Shown here: piece after piece, positions 44,091-51,916 of the stretch
How the letters are laid out: each line of letters starts with the position of its first letter
Numbering within the stretch: the first letter of the stretch is position 1
Assembly (NCBI GenBank): GCA_963734815.1
Contig: CAVTIH010000002.1
Location: 1,302,001 to 1,366,000 of the forward strand
Source of the DNA: Palsa-744 sp963734815
Lineage (GTDB): Bacteria; Actinomycetota; Thermoleophilia; Solirubrobacterales; Solirubrobacteraceae
Reading direction: 5' to 3'
DNA: 64,000 nt
Notes under the pieces: model-generated
What the model was told of the DNA's origin: nothing
The model's database searches: none
The model's input: only the letters and a program-made list of their open reading frames with translations
Program-made: the position numbers and the translations under genes

Positions 44091-45530
44091 CACCGCCAGC
44101 TCCGGCCGGCGCTCCACCCAGGGGCACGCCGCTTCCAGCTGGGTGGCCAGCGACAGCAGCGTTCCCTCTTGAGCGGGGCGGCCTACGAGCTGCACCGCAA
44201 GCGGCAAACCGTCATCGCCGTGGAACAGCGGCAGCGAGATGCCGGGCTGGCCGCTGGCGTTGAACACGGGCGTAAACGGTGTGAACAGGCCGGAGCGGCT
44301 GAACGTCTCCAACGGATTAGACGCCGCGGGATCGAGCGTGCCGAGCGGGAGCGGACGCTCGGCGAGCGCCGGGGTGAGCAGCGCATCGTAGGGCTCCAGA
44401 AACGCCACCAGCTGGCGGGTGAAAGCCTGCAGCCTGACGGTCCCCCCAAAGCCCTCGATCGCGTTCAATTTGCGCGCCAGGCAGAAAATTGCCCAACTCA
44501 TCGGTTCCATGTCCTGCGCCGTCGGTTCGCGGCCGGCGACAATGCCGGAGAAGGCGATCGAGAGGCCGATGTGAGTGCAGAACACCGCCCCAAACAGCTC
44601 CTGCACACCCTCGATCTGCCACGGCGGGTCGACCTCCCGCACCTCGTGGCCCAACCCGCGCAGCAGCTCGGCGGCCTCACTTACGGCGCTCGCCGCCAGC
44701 GGGTCCACCGTCGCCTCGGCAATCGGGGGCAGCGTGGTGGCGGCGATCCGGAATGGACGCCCGCCCGGGCCTGCGGTCGTCGTGGCAGCCTGCGCGAAGG
44801 ACTGCGCCGGCGGGGGTGCCCAGGTGGCGTCGCCGACCTCATAGCCGGCGAGCACATCGAGGATCGCCGCGGTATCGGCGACAGTACGCGTCAGTACCCC
44901 ATCGGTCCCCAGCAGCGAGTCCCCCAATTCGGGAGCAGCCGAGATGCGCCCGCGCTGGGGCTTCAGCCCCACCAGGCCACAGCAGGCAGCGGGGATGCGG
45001 ATCGAGCCGCCGCCATCGTTGCCGTGCGCCACCGGCACCATCCCCGCTGCGACCGCGGCGGCCGAACCGCCGGAGGAGCCACCCGGGGTGCGCTCCAGGT
45101 CCCAGGGGTTGCGGGTGGGGCCGAACAGGCGCGCCTCGCTGGTCGGCAGGATGCCGTACTCCGGCAGCGTAGTGGACCCCACCACGATGAAGCCAGCCTG
45201 CTTCAGACGGCGGGTGACGTTGTGGTCGTAGCTGGCGGTGAAGTCGCTCATCAGCGAACAGCCGTAGGTGAGGCGCAAACCGCTGACGGGACGGTTGTTC
45301 TTGATCGCGATCGGCACCCCCGCGAAGGGACGTTCGTCGCCTGGTAGCACCTCCTCGGCCGCCGCCAACGCGCGCTCGGCGTCAACCTGCACGAAGGCGT
45401 TCAACCGCGGGTTGAGCTCCTCGATGCGATCGAGCGAGCACTGCACCAGCTCGCGCGCGGAGAGCTCCCCGGCGCGCACCATGCTCGCGAGCTCGCTCGC
45501 GGAGCGGAACATCAAATCGCTGTCGGACAC
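44085..45530 (-). CDS. Amidase (amidase-signature family)
   Basis: 481 residues. The Ser-cisSer-Lys triad is clear: Lys77 (GVPIAIKNN), cis-Ser152 (PGGSSGGSAAAV) and nucleophile Ser176 (GNDGGGSIRIP); the spacings 75 and 24 equal those of FAAH. It hydrolyses C-N bonds in small amides; it is not GatA, since gatB/gatC are absent and the region around Ser176 reads NDGGGS rather than the usual DTGGS. Substrate unknown. The gene stands alone between an SDR and citrate synthase. Confidence 0.9.
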   Translation of the reverse strand: MSDSDLMFRSASELASMVRAGELSARELVQCSLDRIEELNPRLNAFVQVDAERALAAAEEVLPGDERPFAGVPIAIKNNRPVSGLRLTYGCSLMSDFTASYDHNVTRRLKQAGFIVVGSTTLPEYGILPTSEARLFGPTRNPWDLERTPGGSSGGSAAAVAAGMVPVAHGNDGGGSIRIPAACCGLVGLKPQRGRISAAPELGDSLLGTDGVLTRTVADTAAILDVLAGYEVGDATWAPPPAQSFAQAATTTAGPGGRPFRIAATTLPPIAEATVDPLAASAVSEAAELLRGLGHEVREVDPPWQIEGVQELFGAVFCTHIGLSIAFSGIVAGREPTAQDMEPMSWAIFCLARKLNAIEGFGGTVRLQAFTRQLVAFLEPYDALLTPALAERPLPLGTLDPAASNPLETFSRSGLFTPFTPVFNASGQPGISLPLFHGDDGLPLAVQLVGRPAQEGTLLSLATQLEAACPWVERRPELAVS

Positions 45531-45734
45531 CGGCTCCTCCTCCTACTTGCGTGGAACGGACGGACGCCCGTCGCGGCAGAGCCTAACGTCCTCGAGGAGC
45601 GGCGGCAATCGCATCGATTCCTGCGACGATGTGCACTGCCCACAAGGCAACCCCCGGCTGGTCGCGGCACAACTCGCGGCAGCCGGCCGGGGCGGGCGGG
45701 CCTTCAATCAAAACAAGCCCAGAAAGCGAGTGCC

Positions 45735-46832
45735 ATGAGCACGGTTCAGACAGCACCGGAGGTCCAAGCGGGCCTGGAAGGCGTGGTCGCCTTCGCAACC
45801 GAGATCGCCGAGCCCGACAAAGCAGGGGGCGCGCTGCGCTACCGCGGCGTGGACATCGAGGATTTGGTGGGCGCAGTCCCCTACGAGCAGGTGTGGGGCC
45901 TACTGGTTGACGGCCGCTTCAAACCGGGGCTGCCCCCCGCCGAACCCCACCCGCTGACGGTGCGCTCGGGCGACCCGCGGGTGGACGTGCAAGCGGGGTT
46001 GGCGATGCTCACCCCGGAGTGGGGCTTCAACCAGCTGATCGACATCTCCGACGAGCAAGCCCGCGAGAACCTCGCGCGCGCCTCGGTGATGGCGCTCTCG
46101 TTCGTCGCCCAGTCCGCGCGCGGCGTCGGGCAGCCGCCGGTTCCCCAGGAGGAGATCGACCGCGCCGGCTCGATCCCCGAGCGGTTCCTGATCCGCTGGC
46201 GCGGTGAAGCCAACCCCGATCACGCGAAGGCGATCGACGCCTATTGGGTCTCCGCCGCCGAGCACGGGGTCAACGCCTCCACGTTCGTCGCCCGCATCGT
46301 CGCCTCCACCGGCGCCGATGTGGGAGCCGCGCTGTCAGCCGCAGTGGGAGCGCTCTCCGGCCCACTCCATGGTGGGGCGCCTTCGCGCGTGCTCAAGATG
46401 CTGGAGGAGGTCGAACGCATGGGCGACGCCGAGCGCTGGGTGAAAGAAGCGCTCGATCGCGGCGATCGGCTGATGGGCTTCGGCCACCGCATCTACCGCG
46501 CCGAAGACCCTCGCGCGCGGGTACTGCGCCGCACCTGCAAGGAACTGCGCTCCCCGCGCTTCGAGATCGCCGAGGCGCTCGAGCAGGCCGCGCTCGCGGA
46601 GCTGCACGCACGCAAGCCCGACCGCGTGCTCGCCACCAACGTGGAGTTCTGGTCGGCTGTCGTACTCGACCTCGCCGAAGTGCCCGCCGAACTGTTCACG
46701 CCGATGTTCACCTGCGCCCGGGTGGCAGGTTGGTCGGCGCACATCCTCGAGCAAAAGCGCGAAGGCAAGCTGATCAGGCCCACCGCGAAGTACGTCGGCG
46801 AGCCCTCACGATCTGTCGGGGCGGTCGAATAG
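45735..46832 (+). CDS. gltA: Citrate synthase
   Basis: 365 residues, a compact type II-like synthase condensing oxaloacetate and acetyl-CoA. Active-site residues: His212 (GPLHGGAPSRVL), His251 (GFGHRIYRAEDPR) and an acidic residue at 304 in NVEFWSA, where most synthases have Asp; Glu is what I recall for the mycobacterial CitA-type. HILEQKREGKLIRP is the C-terminal CoA-binding stretch. A secondary His177 (AEHGVNAST) is conserved. Weak Shine-Dalgarno. Ends before a bidirectional terminator shared with groEL. Confidence 0.93.
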   Translation: MSTVQTAPEVQAGLEGVVAFATEIAEPDKAGGALRYRGVDIEDLVGAVPYEQVWGLLVDGRFKPGLPPAEPHPLTVRSGDPRVDVQAGLAMLTPEWGFNQLIDISDEQARENLARASVMALSFVAQSARGVGQPPVPQEEIDRAGSIPERFLIRWRGEANPDHAKAIDAYWVSAAEHGVNASTFVARIVASTGADVGAALSAAVGALSGPLHGGAPSRVLKMLEEVERMGDAERWVKEALDRGDRLMGFGHRIYRAEDPRARVLRRTCKELRSPRFEIAEALEQAALAELHARKPDRVLATNVEFWSAVVLDLAEVPAELFTPMFTCARVAGWSAHILEQKREGKLIRPTAKYVGEPSRSVGAVE

Positions 46833-46947
46833 CCGGGGCGCCGTAGAAGCCTCATCCGGGCCCCCCGGGGCCATATGGAAGCGTCGCCCGGGCCGGACCG
46901 CGGGTGACGAGGGCCCTGCACGAGAACGCCGGGCTCGTCACTTAAAT

Positions 46948-46976
46948 GCGAGAGGGCGCCCGGAGCGCCCCCTCGC
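46948..46976. terminator. Bidirectional terminator between gltA and groEL
   Basis: GCGAGAGGGCGC (46948-46959), 5-nt loop, GCGCCCCCTCGC (46965-46976), one mismatch. It lies between the convergent stops of gltA and groEL. Confidence 0.7.
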
Positions 46977-46996
46977 AGCCCAGCTTTGCCTGCTGC

Positions 46997-48643
46997 CTAC
47001 ATCATCCCGCTCATATCCGGCATGCCGCCGCCACCACCACCGCCGCCTTCCTTCTCCGGAACCTCCGCCACGATCGCCTCCGTGGTGAGGATGTTCTTGG
47101 CGATCGACGCCGCGTTCTGCAGCGCCGAGCGGGTGACCATCGCCGGATCGATCACGCCCGCTGCCACGAGATCGACGATCTCGTTGGTGGCCGCGTTGAG
47201 GCCGTGACCTTTCTTGGCCTTGCGCACGTCGTTGACGACCACGGAACCCTCCAGGCCCGCGTTCTCGGCGAGCTGACGCAGCGGCTCCTCGAGCGCCCGC
47301 AGCACGATGCGCCCGCCGGTTTTTTCGTCATCGTCCTCGGCGCCACCGCCGTTGGAGCTGATCGAGGCTGAGGCCTGCAGCAGCGCAACACCACCACCTG
47401 GCACGATGCCCTCCTCCAGCGCCGCCCGGGTGGCCTGCAGGGCGTCCTCGACGCGGTGCTTCTTCTCCTTCATCTCCGTCTCCGTGGCCGCGCCCACCTT
47501 GACGACCGCCACGCCACCGGAGAGCTTTGCGAGGCGTTCCTGGAGCTTCTCCCGATCGAAGTCCGAGTCGGTGTTCTCGATCTCGTTTTTGATCTGGTTG
47601 ATGCGCCCCTTGATCGCAGCGGCATCACCGGCGCCATCGACGATCGTGGTGTTGTCCTTAGCAACCACCACGCGACGTGCACGTCCGAGCTGAGAGACCT
47701 GTGTGTTCTCCAGCTTCAGGCCCATCTCCTCGGTGATCACCTCGGCGTTCGTGAGGATCGCGATGTCCTCCAGCATCCGCTTGCGGCGATCGCCGAAGCC
47801 CGGCGCCTTCACAGCCACGCCGGTGAACGTCCCGCGCAGCTTGTTGACAACCAGCGTCGCCAGCGACTCGCCCTCGACGTCCTCGGCGATGATCAGCAGC
47901 GGCTTGCCGCTTTGGATCACGGCCTCGAGCACCGGCAGCACGTCACGCACCGAGCCGATCTTCTGGTTGGCGATCAGGATATAGGGGTCCTCCAGCGTCG
48001 CCTCCATGCGATCCTGGTCGGTGACCATGTAAGGGGAGATGTAACCCTTGTCGAACTGCATCCCCTCGGTGAACTCGAGGTCCATGCCAAACGTCTGGCC
48101 CTCCTCGACGTTCACCACGCCGTCCTTGCCCACCTTCTCGATCGCATCGGCGATCACGTCGCCGATCTCCTCGTCACCGGCCGAGATCGTCGCCACGCGG
48201 GCGATCTGCTCCTTGCCCGAGACCTCCTTGGCCTGCGATTTGATGCTCGCCACCACCTGGTCCACAGCGCGCTCGATGCCACGCTTGAGCGCCAGCGGGT
48301 TGGCGCCCGCGGCGACGTTCTTCAGGCCCTGGCGCACGATCGCCTGGGCCAGCACGGTGGCGGTCGTCGTCCCGTCGCCGGCCACGTCGTTGGTGGCCGT
48401 AGCCACCTCGCGTACCAGCTGGGCGCCCTGGTTCTCGAAGACGTCCTCGACCTCGATCTCGCGGGCGATCGTCACGCCGTCGTTGGTAATCGTGGGGGCG
48501 CCAAACTTCTTGTCCAGTACTACGTAACGGCCCTTCGGGCCCAGCGTGACCTTGACCGCGTTGGCCACGGCGTCCACGCCCGCCTCCAGCGCCTTGCGCG
48601 CTTCAGCGTCGTACTTGATCTCCTTGTGTGCCATGTCTTTCAA
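46997..48643 (-). CDS. groEL: Chaperonin GroEL
   Basis: 548 residues, the usual length. LGPKGRYVVLDKKFGAPTITNDGVTIAREIE and AGDGTTTATVLAQAI are the ATP-site motifs; the C-terminus ends in the Gly/Met tail (GGGGGMPDMSGMM) that lines the folding cavity. It forms the 14-mer that refolds proteins with GroES. It lies 26 bp downstream of groES in one operon under two CIRCE elements. An N-terminal MKDMAHKEIKYD gives a slightly extended start; MAHKEIKYD (ATG 48634) may be the true start. Confidence 0.97.
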   Translation of the reverse strand: MKDMAHKEIKYDAEARKALEAGVDAVANAVKVTLGPKGRYVVLDKKFGAPTITNDGVTIAREIEVEDVFENQGAQLVREVATATNDVAGDGTTTATVLAQAIVRQGLKNVAAGANPLALKRGIERAVDQVVASIKSQAKEVSGKEQIARVATISAGDEEIGDVIADAIEKVGKDGVVNVEEGQTFGMDLEFTEGMQFDKGYISPYMVTDQDRMEATLEDPYILIANQKIGSVRDVLPVLEAVIQSGKPLLIIAEDVEGESLATLVVNKLRGTFTGVAVKAPGFGDRRKRMLEDIAILTNAEVITEEMGLKLENTQVSQLGRARRVVVAKDNTTIVDGAGDAAAIKGRINQIKNEIENTDSDFDREKLQERLAKLSGGVAVVKVGAATETEMKEKKHRVEDALQATRAALEEGIVPGGGVALLQASASISSNGGGAEDDDEKTGGRIVLRALEEPLRQLAENAGLEGSVVVNDVRKAKKGHGLNAATNEIVDLVAAGVIDPAMVTRSALQNAASIAKNILTTEAIVAEVPEKEGGGGGGGGMPDMSGMM

Positions 48644-48669
48644 TTCTCCTTATGCGCCTTGCGCGCCTT

Positions 48670-48957
48670 TTACGCGATCTTGGCGAGGACGTCGGACTCG
48701 CGCAGCACGAGCAGATCCTCCCCATCGATCTTGATCTCGGTCCCGCCGTACTTGCTGTAGAGGACTTCGTCGTCCTTCTTGACGTCCAGCGGGATGCGCT
48801 TGCCGTCGTCGTCGATCCGGCCGTCGCCGACGGCGAGGACCTTACCCTTCTGCGGCTTCTCCTTGGCTGTATCGGGGAGCACGAGACCGCTGGCGGTCTT
48901 CTCCTCCTCCTCGATCGCCCGCACGATCAGGCGATCGCCCAGGGGCTTAAGTTTCAT
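48670..48957 (-). CDS. groES: Co-chaperonin GroES
   Basis: 95 residues, typical size. KLKPLGDRLIVRAIEEEEKTASGLVLPDTAKEKPQ includes the mobile loop that contacts GroEL, and EVLYSKYGGTEIKIDGEDLLVLRESDVLA is the conserved C-terminal part. It caps GroEL. First gene of the groES-groEL operon, with a promoter and two CIRCE operators within 180 bp upstream. Confidence 0.97.
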   Translation of the reverse strand: MKLKPLGDRLIVRAIEEEEKTASGLVLPDTAKEKPQKGKVLAVGDGRIDDDGKRIPLDVKKDDEVLYSKYGGTEIKIDGEDLLVLRESDVLAKIA

Positions 48958-49035
48958 CTTGGTGAGACCTCCACTATCTAGAGAGCATTTGATCGCGGGG
49001 CCCCCACCGGGGGTGCGGCCCCTGTCCTGGTGTCC

Positions 49036-49062
49036 TTGGCACTCGCATCAGCCGAGTGCCAA
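49036..49062 (-). promoter_or_regulatory. CIRCE operator 1 (HrcA site)
   Basis: TTGGCACTC-N9-GAGTGCCAA, against the consensus TTAGCACTC-N9-GAGTGCTAA: perfect dyad with one symmetric substitution per arm. It is located just downstream of the predicted -10 box of groES, the standard position for HrcA repression. Confidence 0.92.
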
Positions 49063-49071
49063 CTGCCCGCC

Positions 49072-49099
49072 ACTATACCCGACCGCAGCGGCAATTCAA
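49072..49099 (-). promoter_or_regulatory. groESL promoter
   Basis: On the minus strand TTGAAT (49099-49094), 16-nt spacer, TATAGT (49077-49072). It sits between the two CIRCE dyads, so HrcA bound at either would cover it. Confidence 0.6.
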
Positions 49100-49106
49100 G
49101 CGCCTG

Positions 49107-49133
49107 CTGGCACTTTCTTGCTCAGAGTGCCAG
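49107..49133 (-). promoter_or_regulatory. CIRCE operator 2 (imperfect)
   Basis: CTGGCACTT-N9-GAGTGCCAG: the same dyad geometry as operator 1 with one broken pair, 71 bp upstream of it. A second, weaker HrcA site. It lies 16 bp from the stop of the ASCH gene. Confidence 0.75.
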
Positions 49134-49148
49134 ACGGACCGCCAGCGG

Positions 49149-49547
49149 TCAGTTCTGGGCGCCGCCGAAGCCCTTCATCGCCTCGGTCATGCCGCTGGGG
49201 TTCTCGAGAATCTGCGAAAAGCGCACCACCGTGACGATGTCCTCCGGCGAGACAGGACGGCCGTAGATCTGCTCGAGGAAGTTGATCAACTCCTCGTGGC
49301 GGCGGAACTCGGGGTTGTCGTGCTTGATGTCGCGCGGAGAGATCTCCGCGAGCTTCATCACCTCGACCTGGTCGATCACCGCCTCGAAGATCCGCTCGCG
49401 AGGGGAGTATTGGTAGCCAATCGTGACCAGCACCAACTGGTTCTTGCGATACTTGCCCGACTTGTCGCCGAGACGGATCGTGGCCGTCTTGCGGCCCCGC
49501 TTGAGCTCGTCCGCGAAGATCGTGGAGTAGAAGTTGAGCACCTGCAC
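49149..49547 (-). CDS. ASCH-domain-like protein
   Basis: 132 residues. LNFYSTIFADELKRGRKTATIRLGDKSGKYRKNQLVLVTIG fits the ASCH fold (a PUA-related beta-barrel that binds RNA or small nucleotides), and FEAVIDQVEVMKLAEISPRDI with NPEFRRHEELINFLEQIYGR the rest of the family. A role in RNA metabolism or nucleotide sanitation is suggested by the Nudix gene upstream. Start GTG 49547 (or GTG 49541) lies inside a perfect hairpin (49541-49558). Upstream, the reading frame stays open through the entire 0.6-kb minisatellite, which I do not take as coding. Confidence 0.75.
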   Translation of the reverse strand: MQVLNFYSTIFADELKRGRKTATIRLGDKSGKYRKNQLVLVTIGYQYSPRERIFEAVIDQVEVMKLAEISPRDIKHDNPEFRRHEELINFLEQIYGRPVSPEDIVTVVRFSQILENPSGMTEAMKGFGGAQN

Positions 49548-49558
49548 GACAGTGCAGG
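49541..49558 (-). promoter_or_regulatory. Hairpin covering the ASCH gene start codon
   Basis: CCTGCAC-GACA-GTGCAGG, perfect 7-bp stem with a tetraloop. The candidate GTG starts at 49547-49545 and 49541-49539 are in or at its arm, so the structure would mask initiation. Confidence 0.55.
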
Positions 49559-49562
49559 CTAT

Positions 49563-50158
49563 CTGAAGAACGAGGGGCCCGGCTGCGCCAACTTGATCCA
49601 AAGGAAGAGGGGCCCGGCTCGCCTGGCCTTTGGCGGCTGCGCCACCCAGTCCAAAGAACGAGGGCCGGCTGCGCCAACTTGATCCAAAGAACGAGGGGCC
49701 CGGCTCGCCGGCCTGAAGGGCCGGCTGCGCCAACTTGATCCAAAGAACGAGGGGCCCGGCTCGCCTGGCCTTTGGCGGCTGCGCCACCCAGTCCAAAGAA
49801 CGAGGGCCGGCTGCGCCAACTTGATCCAAAGAACGAGGGGCCCGGCTCGCCGGCCTGAAGGGCCGGCTGCGCCAACTTGATCCAAAGAACGAGGGGCCCG
49901 GCTCGCCGGCCTGAAGGGCCGGCTGCGCCAACTTGATCCAAAGAACGAGGGGCCCGGCTCGCCGGCCTGAAGGGCCGGCTGCGCCAACTTGATCCAAAGA
50001 ACGAGGGGCCCGGCTCGCCGGCCTGAAGGGCCGGCTGCGCCAACTTGATCCAAAGAACGAGGGGCCCGGCTCGCCGGCCTGAAGGGCCGGCTGCGCCAAC
50101 TTGATCCAAAGAACGAGGGGCCCGGCTCGCCGGCCTGAAGGGCCGGCTGCGCCACCCT
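49563..50158. repeat. Minisatellite: 56-bp and 86-bp units between Nudix and ASCH genes
   Basis: Six identical consecutive 56-bp units start at 49804, 49860, 49916, 49972, 50028 and 50084, plus a partial at 50140. Before them lie an 86-bp variant (49718), one 56-bp unit (49662) and another 86-bp variant (49576), so a 142-bp 86+56 block is itself duplicated. Each unit carries the hairpin GCCGGCC-TGAAG-GGCCGGC. The array abuts the Nudix stop codon. Since 56 is not a multiple of 3 and no unit has a minus-strand stop, all three minus frames stay open. No unique spacers, so not CRISPR. Confidence 0.95.
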
Positions 50159-50599
50159 CTAGAGATCCAGCGCCGCCCGCGCGCGTACGGCGATCTCGCG
50201 TTCGCCCGGATAGGTGAGCTCGGTGCACGCCTGCGCCAGCGGCATCCAGCGCACCTCCTCGACCTCGTCGTCGTGGTCCGCCGTATCTCCAGCGAGGTAG
50301 CGCAGCAAGTAGAAGACGACCGACTTCGGCACGGTGCGGCCTTCGCGTCTGTACCAGTAGCGCACCTCGCCGAGCTCCACGACCAGTTCCGCGTCGACGC
50401 CCGTCTCCTCTCGCACCTCGCGAATCGCTGCCTGCAATGGGGTCTCGCCGGGATCGATATGGCCCTTTGGCAATCCCAGCACGCGCGCGCCATCGGCCGC
50501 GCGTCGGCACGGCACGATCACGAGCACTTGCCCCTCGTGCACCACAGCACCACCCGCCGAGCGCTCCTGCGGCCTTGCCGGCTGTCGCTCAGAAGACAT
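50159..50599 (-). CDS. Nudix hydrolase
   Basis: 146 residues. Complete Nudix box: GHIDPGETPLQAAIREVREETGV (Gx5Ex7REUxEExGU). The rest (SAGGAVVHEGQVLVIVPCRR, WYRREGRTVPKSVVFYLLR) is like the small Nudix enzymes that cleave Ap4A or oxidised NTPs. The ATG at 50599 lies inside the end of the crp-like gene (11-bp overlap), so it is translationally coupled to the regulator. Its stop codon borders the minisatellite directly. Confidence 0.9.
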   Translation of the reverse strand: MSSERQPARPQERSAGGAVVHEGQVLVIVPCRRAADGARVLGLPKGHIDPGETPLQAAIREVREETGVDAELVVELGEVRYWYRREGRTVPKSVVFYLLRYLAGDTADHDDEVEEVRWMPLAQACTELTYPGEREIAVRARAALDL

Positions 50600-51344
50600 A
50601 CGAGCGCAGCGCCCCGGGGTCGTGCACGACCAGCTTGCCCCTGCCCTGGGAGATGACCCCCGCCCGCTCCAACACCGCAAGGAAGCGGCTCGCCGACTCC
50701 CGTGAGCTGCCCGCCAGCTTCGCCAGATCAGCCTGAGTGGCAAGGATTGGAACATCGTGGCTAGGCTCGTCTCGGCTGGACCCAGCCGAGGCCGGCGAGG
50801 TGGATGACTGCGCCTGTTCGACCAGCTCGCTCAATGCCGACGCCACGCGGCTCTGAACCGTCTGGAAGGAGCGGCGCGCGAGACGCTCGTTGCTCTCCCG
50901 CAGACGCCGTGCGAGCGCGATCAGCAGGCGCATCGCGATCTGGGGGTGTTCAGCCATCAGGCGGCGCATGTCCGGACCGAGCACCGCCAACGCGCTTGTC
51001 GGCTCCAGCGCCTCCACCGTGGCCGAGCGACGCTCGTCCTCGAACAGCGCCAGCTCGCCGAAGATGTCGCCCGAGCCGAACGTCGCCAGCGTGATCGTGC
51101 GCCCGTCGCCATGGTCGTGCACCGCGCGGGCGCGGCCAGCATGTACGACATAGCAAGTGTCGCTGCGGTCCCCCTCACGGAAGACCACTTGACCAGCCTC
51201 GAAGCCGCGGGGCACAGCCAACTGTGCGATGCGCTGCAGGTCCGCCTCCTCGAGCGCCGAGAACACAGGCACGCGGCCGAGCAGCTCCACGACCTCCGCT
51301 GAGCTTGGCGCCCGCATCGCCAGAGTGGATAGCACACCTATCAC
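50589..51344 (-). CDS. Crp/Fnr family transcription regulator
   Basis: 251 residues. Cyclic-nucleotide-binding domain (FEAGQVVFREGDRSDTCYVVHAGRARAV, SGDIFGELALFEDERRSATVEAL) and a C-terminal winged helix (ATQADLAKLAGSSRESASRFLAVLERAGVI). FGELALFEDERRSA is the phosphate-binding cassette, so cAMP or a similar ligand may bind. There are no Fnr-type cysteines at the N-terminus. A Ser/Asp-rich insertion (QSSTSPASAGSSRDEPSHD) precedes the HTH. Start GTG 51344 or ATG 51317. In an operon with the Nudix gene. Confidence 0.92.
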   Translation of the reverse strand: MIGVLSTLAMRAPSSAEVVELLGRVPVFSALEEADLQRIAQLAVPRGFEAGQVVFREGDRSDTCYVVHAGRARAVHDHGDGRTITLATFGSGDIFGELALFEDERRSATVEALEPTSALAVLGPDMRRLMAEHPQIAMRLLIALARRLRESNERLARRSFQTVQSRVASALSELVEQAQSSTSPASAGSSRDEPSHDVPILATQADLAKLAGSSRESASRFLAVLERAGVISQGRGKLVVHDPGALRSYVF

Positions 51345-51373
51345 GATCGGCGTTCCCCTATTCCCTACGGCGC

Positions 51374-51379
51374 TATCTT
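51374..51379 (+). promoter_or_regulatory. -10 box of the 51386 gene
   Basis: TATCTT ending 6 nt before the ATG at 51386: the same spacing as at 10007 and 59127, suggesting a leaderless transcript. No clear -35. Confidence 0.45.
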
Positions 51380-51385
51380 CACAAG

Positions 51386-51895
51386 ATGATCTGCACCCGG
51401 AGAATTGTCTCGACGCTGATCGTCGCCGGGACGTTTGTGGCAGTGGCGAGCGCGCCAGCCCGACCCTCCTTTACGCCACTGGCCAAGTCTCCCGAACTGT
51501 GGGCAACTGTCGACATCTGCAACACACCCCACCACCCCAACACGATCGGTATCCGCGGCTCGATGCCAACCGACGGGCACCCCCACGACGCGATGTACAT
51601 GCGCTTTCAGGTGCAGTCGCTCGACGCCACCACCAAACAGTGGGCCGACCTCGGCAAGAGCGCCGACTCCGGCTTCGTCCCGATCGGCTCCGCCGCCTCC
51701 ACCCGCCAGGCGGGGCGCACCTTCGAATTCAAGCCCACCCCCAGCACCTATACGCTGCGCGGCCAGGTGGAATTCGAGTGGCGCCGCCGCAACCACGCCG
51801 TGCATCTCGTGAGCCTCCCCACCACCGCCGAACACAAGAGTCTTGCCGGCGCCGAACCAAAGGGGTTCAGCGCGGCGGCCTGCGTGCTGCCTTAA
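51386..51895 (+). CDS. Exported protein of unknown function
   Basis: 169 residues. Signal peptide MICTRRIVSTLIVAGTFVAVASAPA, then a predicted all-beta domain (WATVDICNTPHHPNTIGIRGSMPTDG, MYMRFQVQSLDATTKQWADL, YTLRGQVEFEWRRRNHAVHL) with two mature cysteines, one near the start (DICN) and one at the C-terminus (AACVLP), likely a disulfide. I do not recognise the family firmly. It is divergent from the crp-like gene, which might regulate it. Ends 22 bp before the convergent GDPD gene. Confidence 0.65.
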   Translation: MICTRRIVSTLIVAGTFVAVASAPARPSFTPLAKSPELWATVDICNTPHHPNTIGIRGSMPTDGHPHDAMYMRFQVQSLDATTKQWADLGKSADSGFVPIGSAASTRQAGRTFEFKPTPSTYTLRGQVEFEWRRRNHAVHLVSLPTTAEHKSLAGAEPKGFSAAACVLP

Positions 51896-51916
51896 GGACT
51901 TATTCCGGTAGGTTCC

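Noticed and set aside
49563..50158. CRISPR array
   Set aside because: Regular repeats, but the units are contiguous with no unique spacers, and no cas genes are in the window.
49559..50510. Repeat proteins encoded in three minus-strand frames across the array
   Set aside because: Openness in all frames follows from a stop-free 56-bp unit; there is no start signal, and the known Nudix and ASCH domains already account for both ends.
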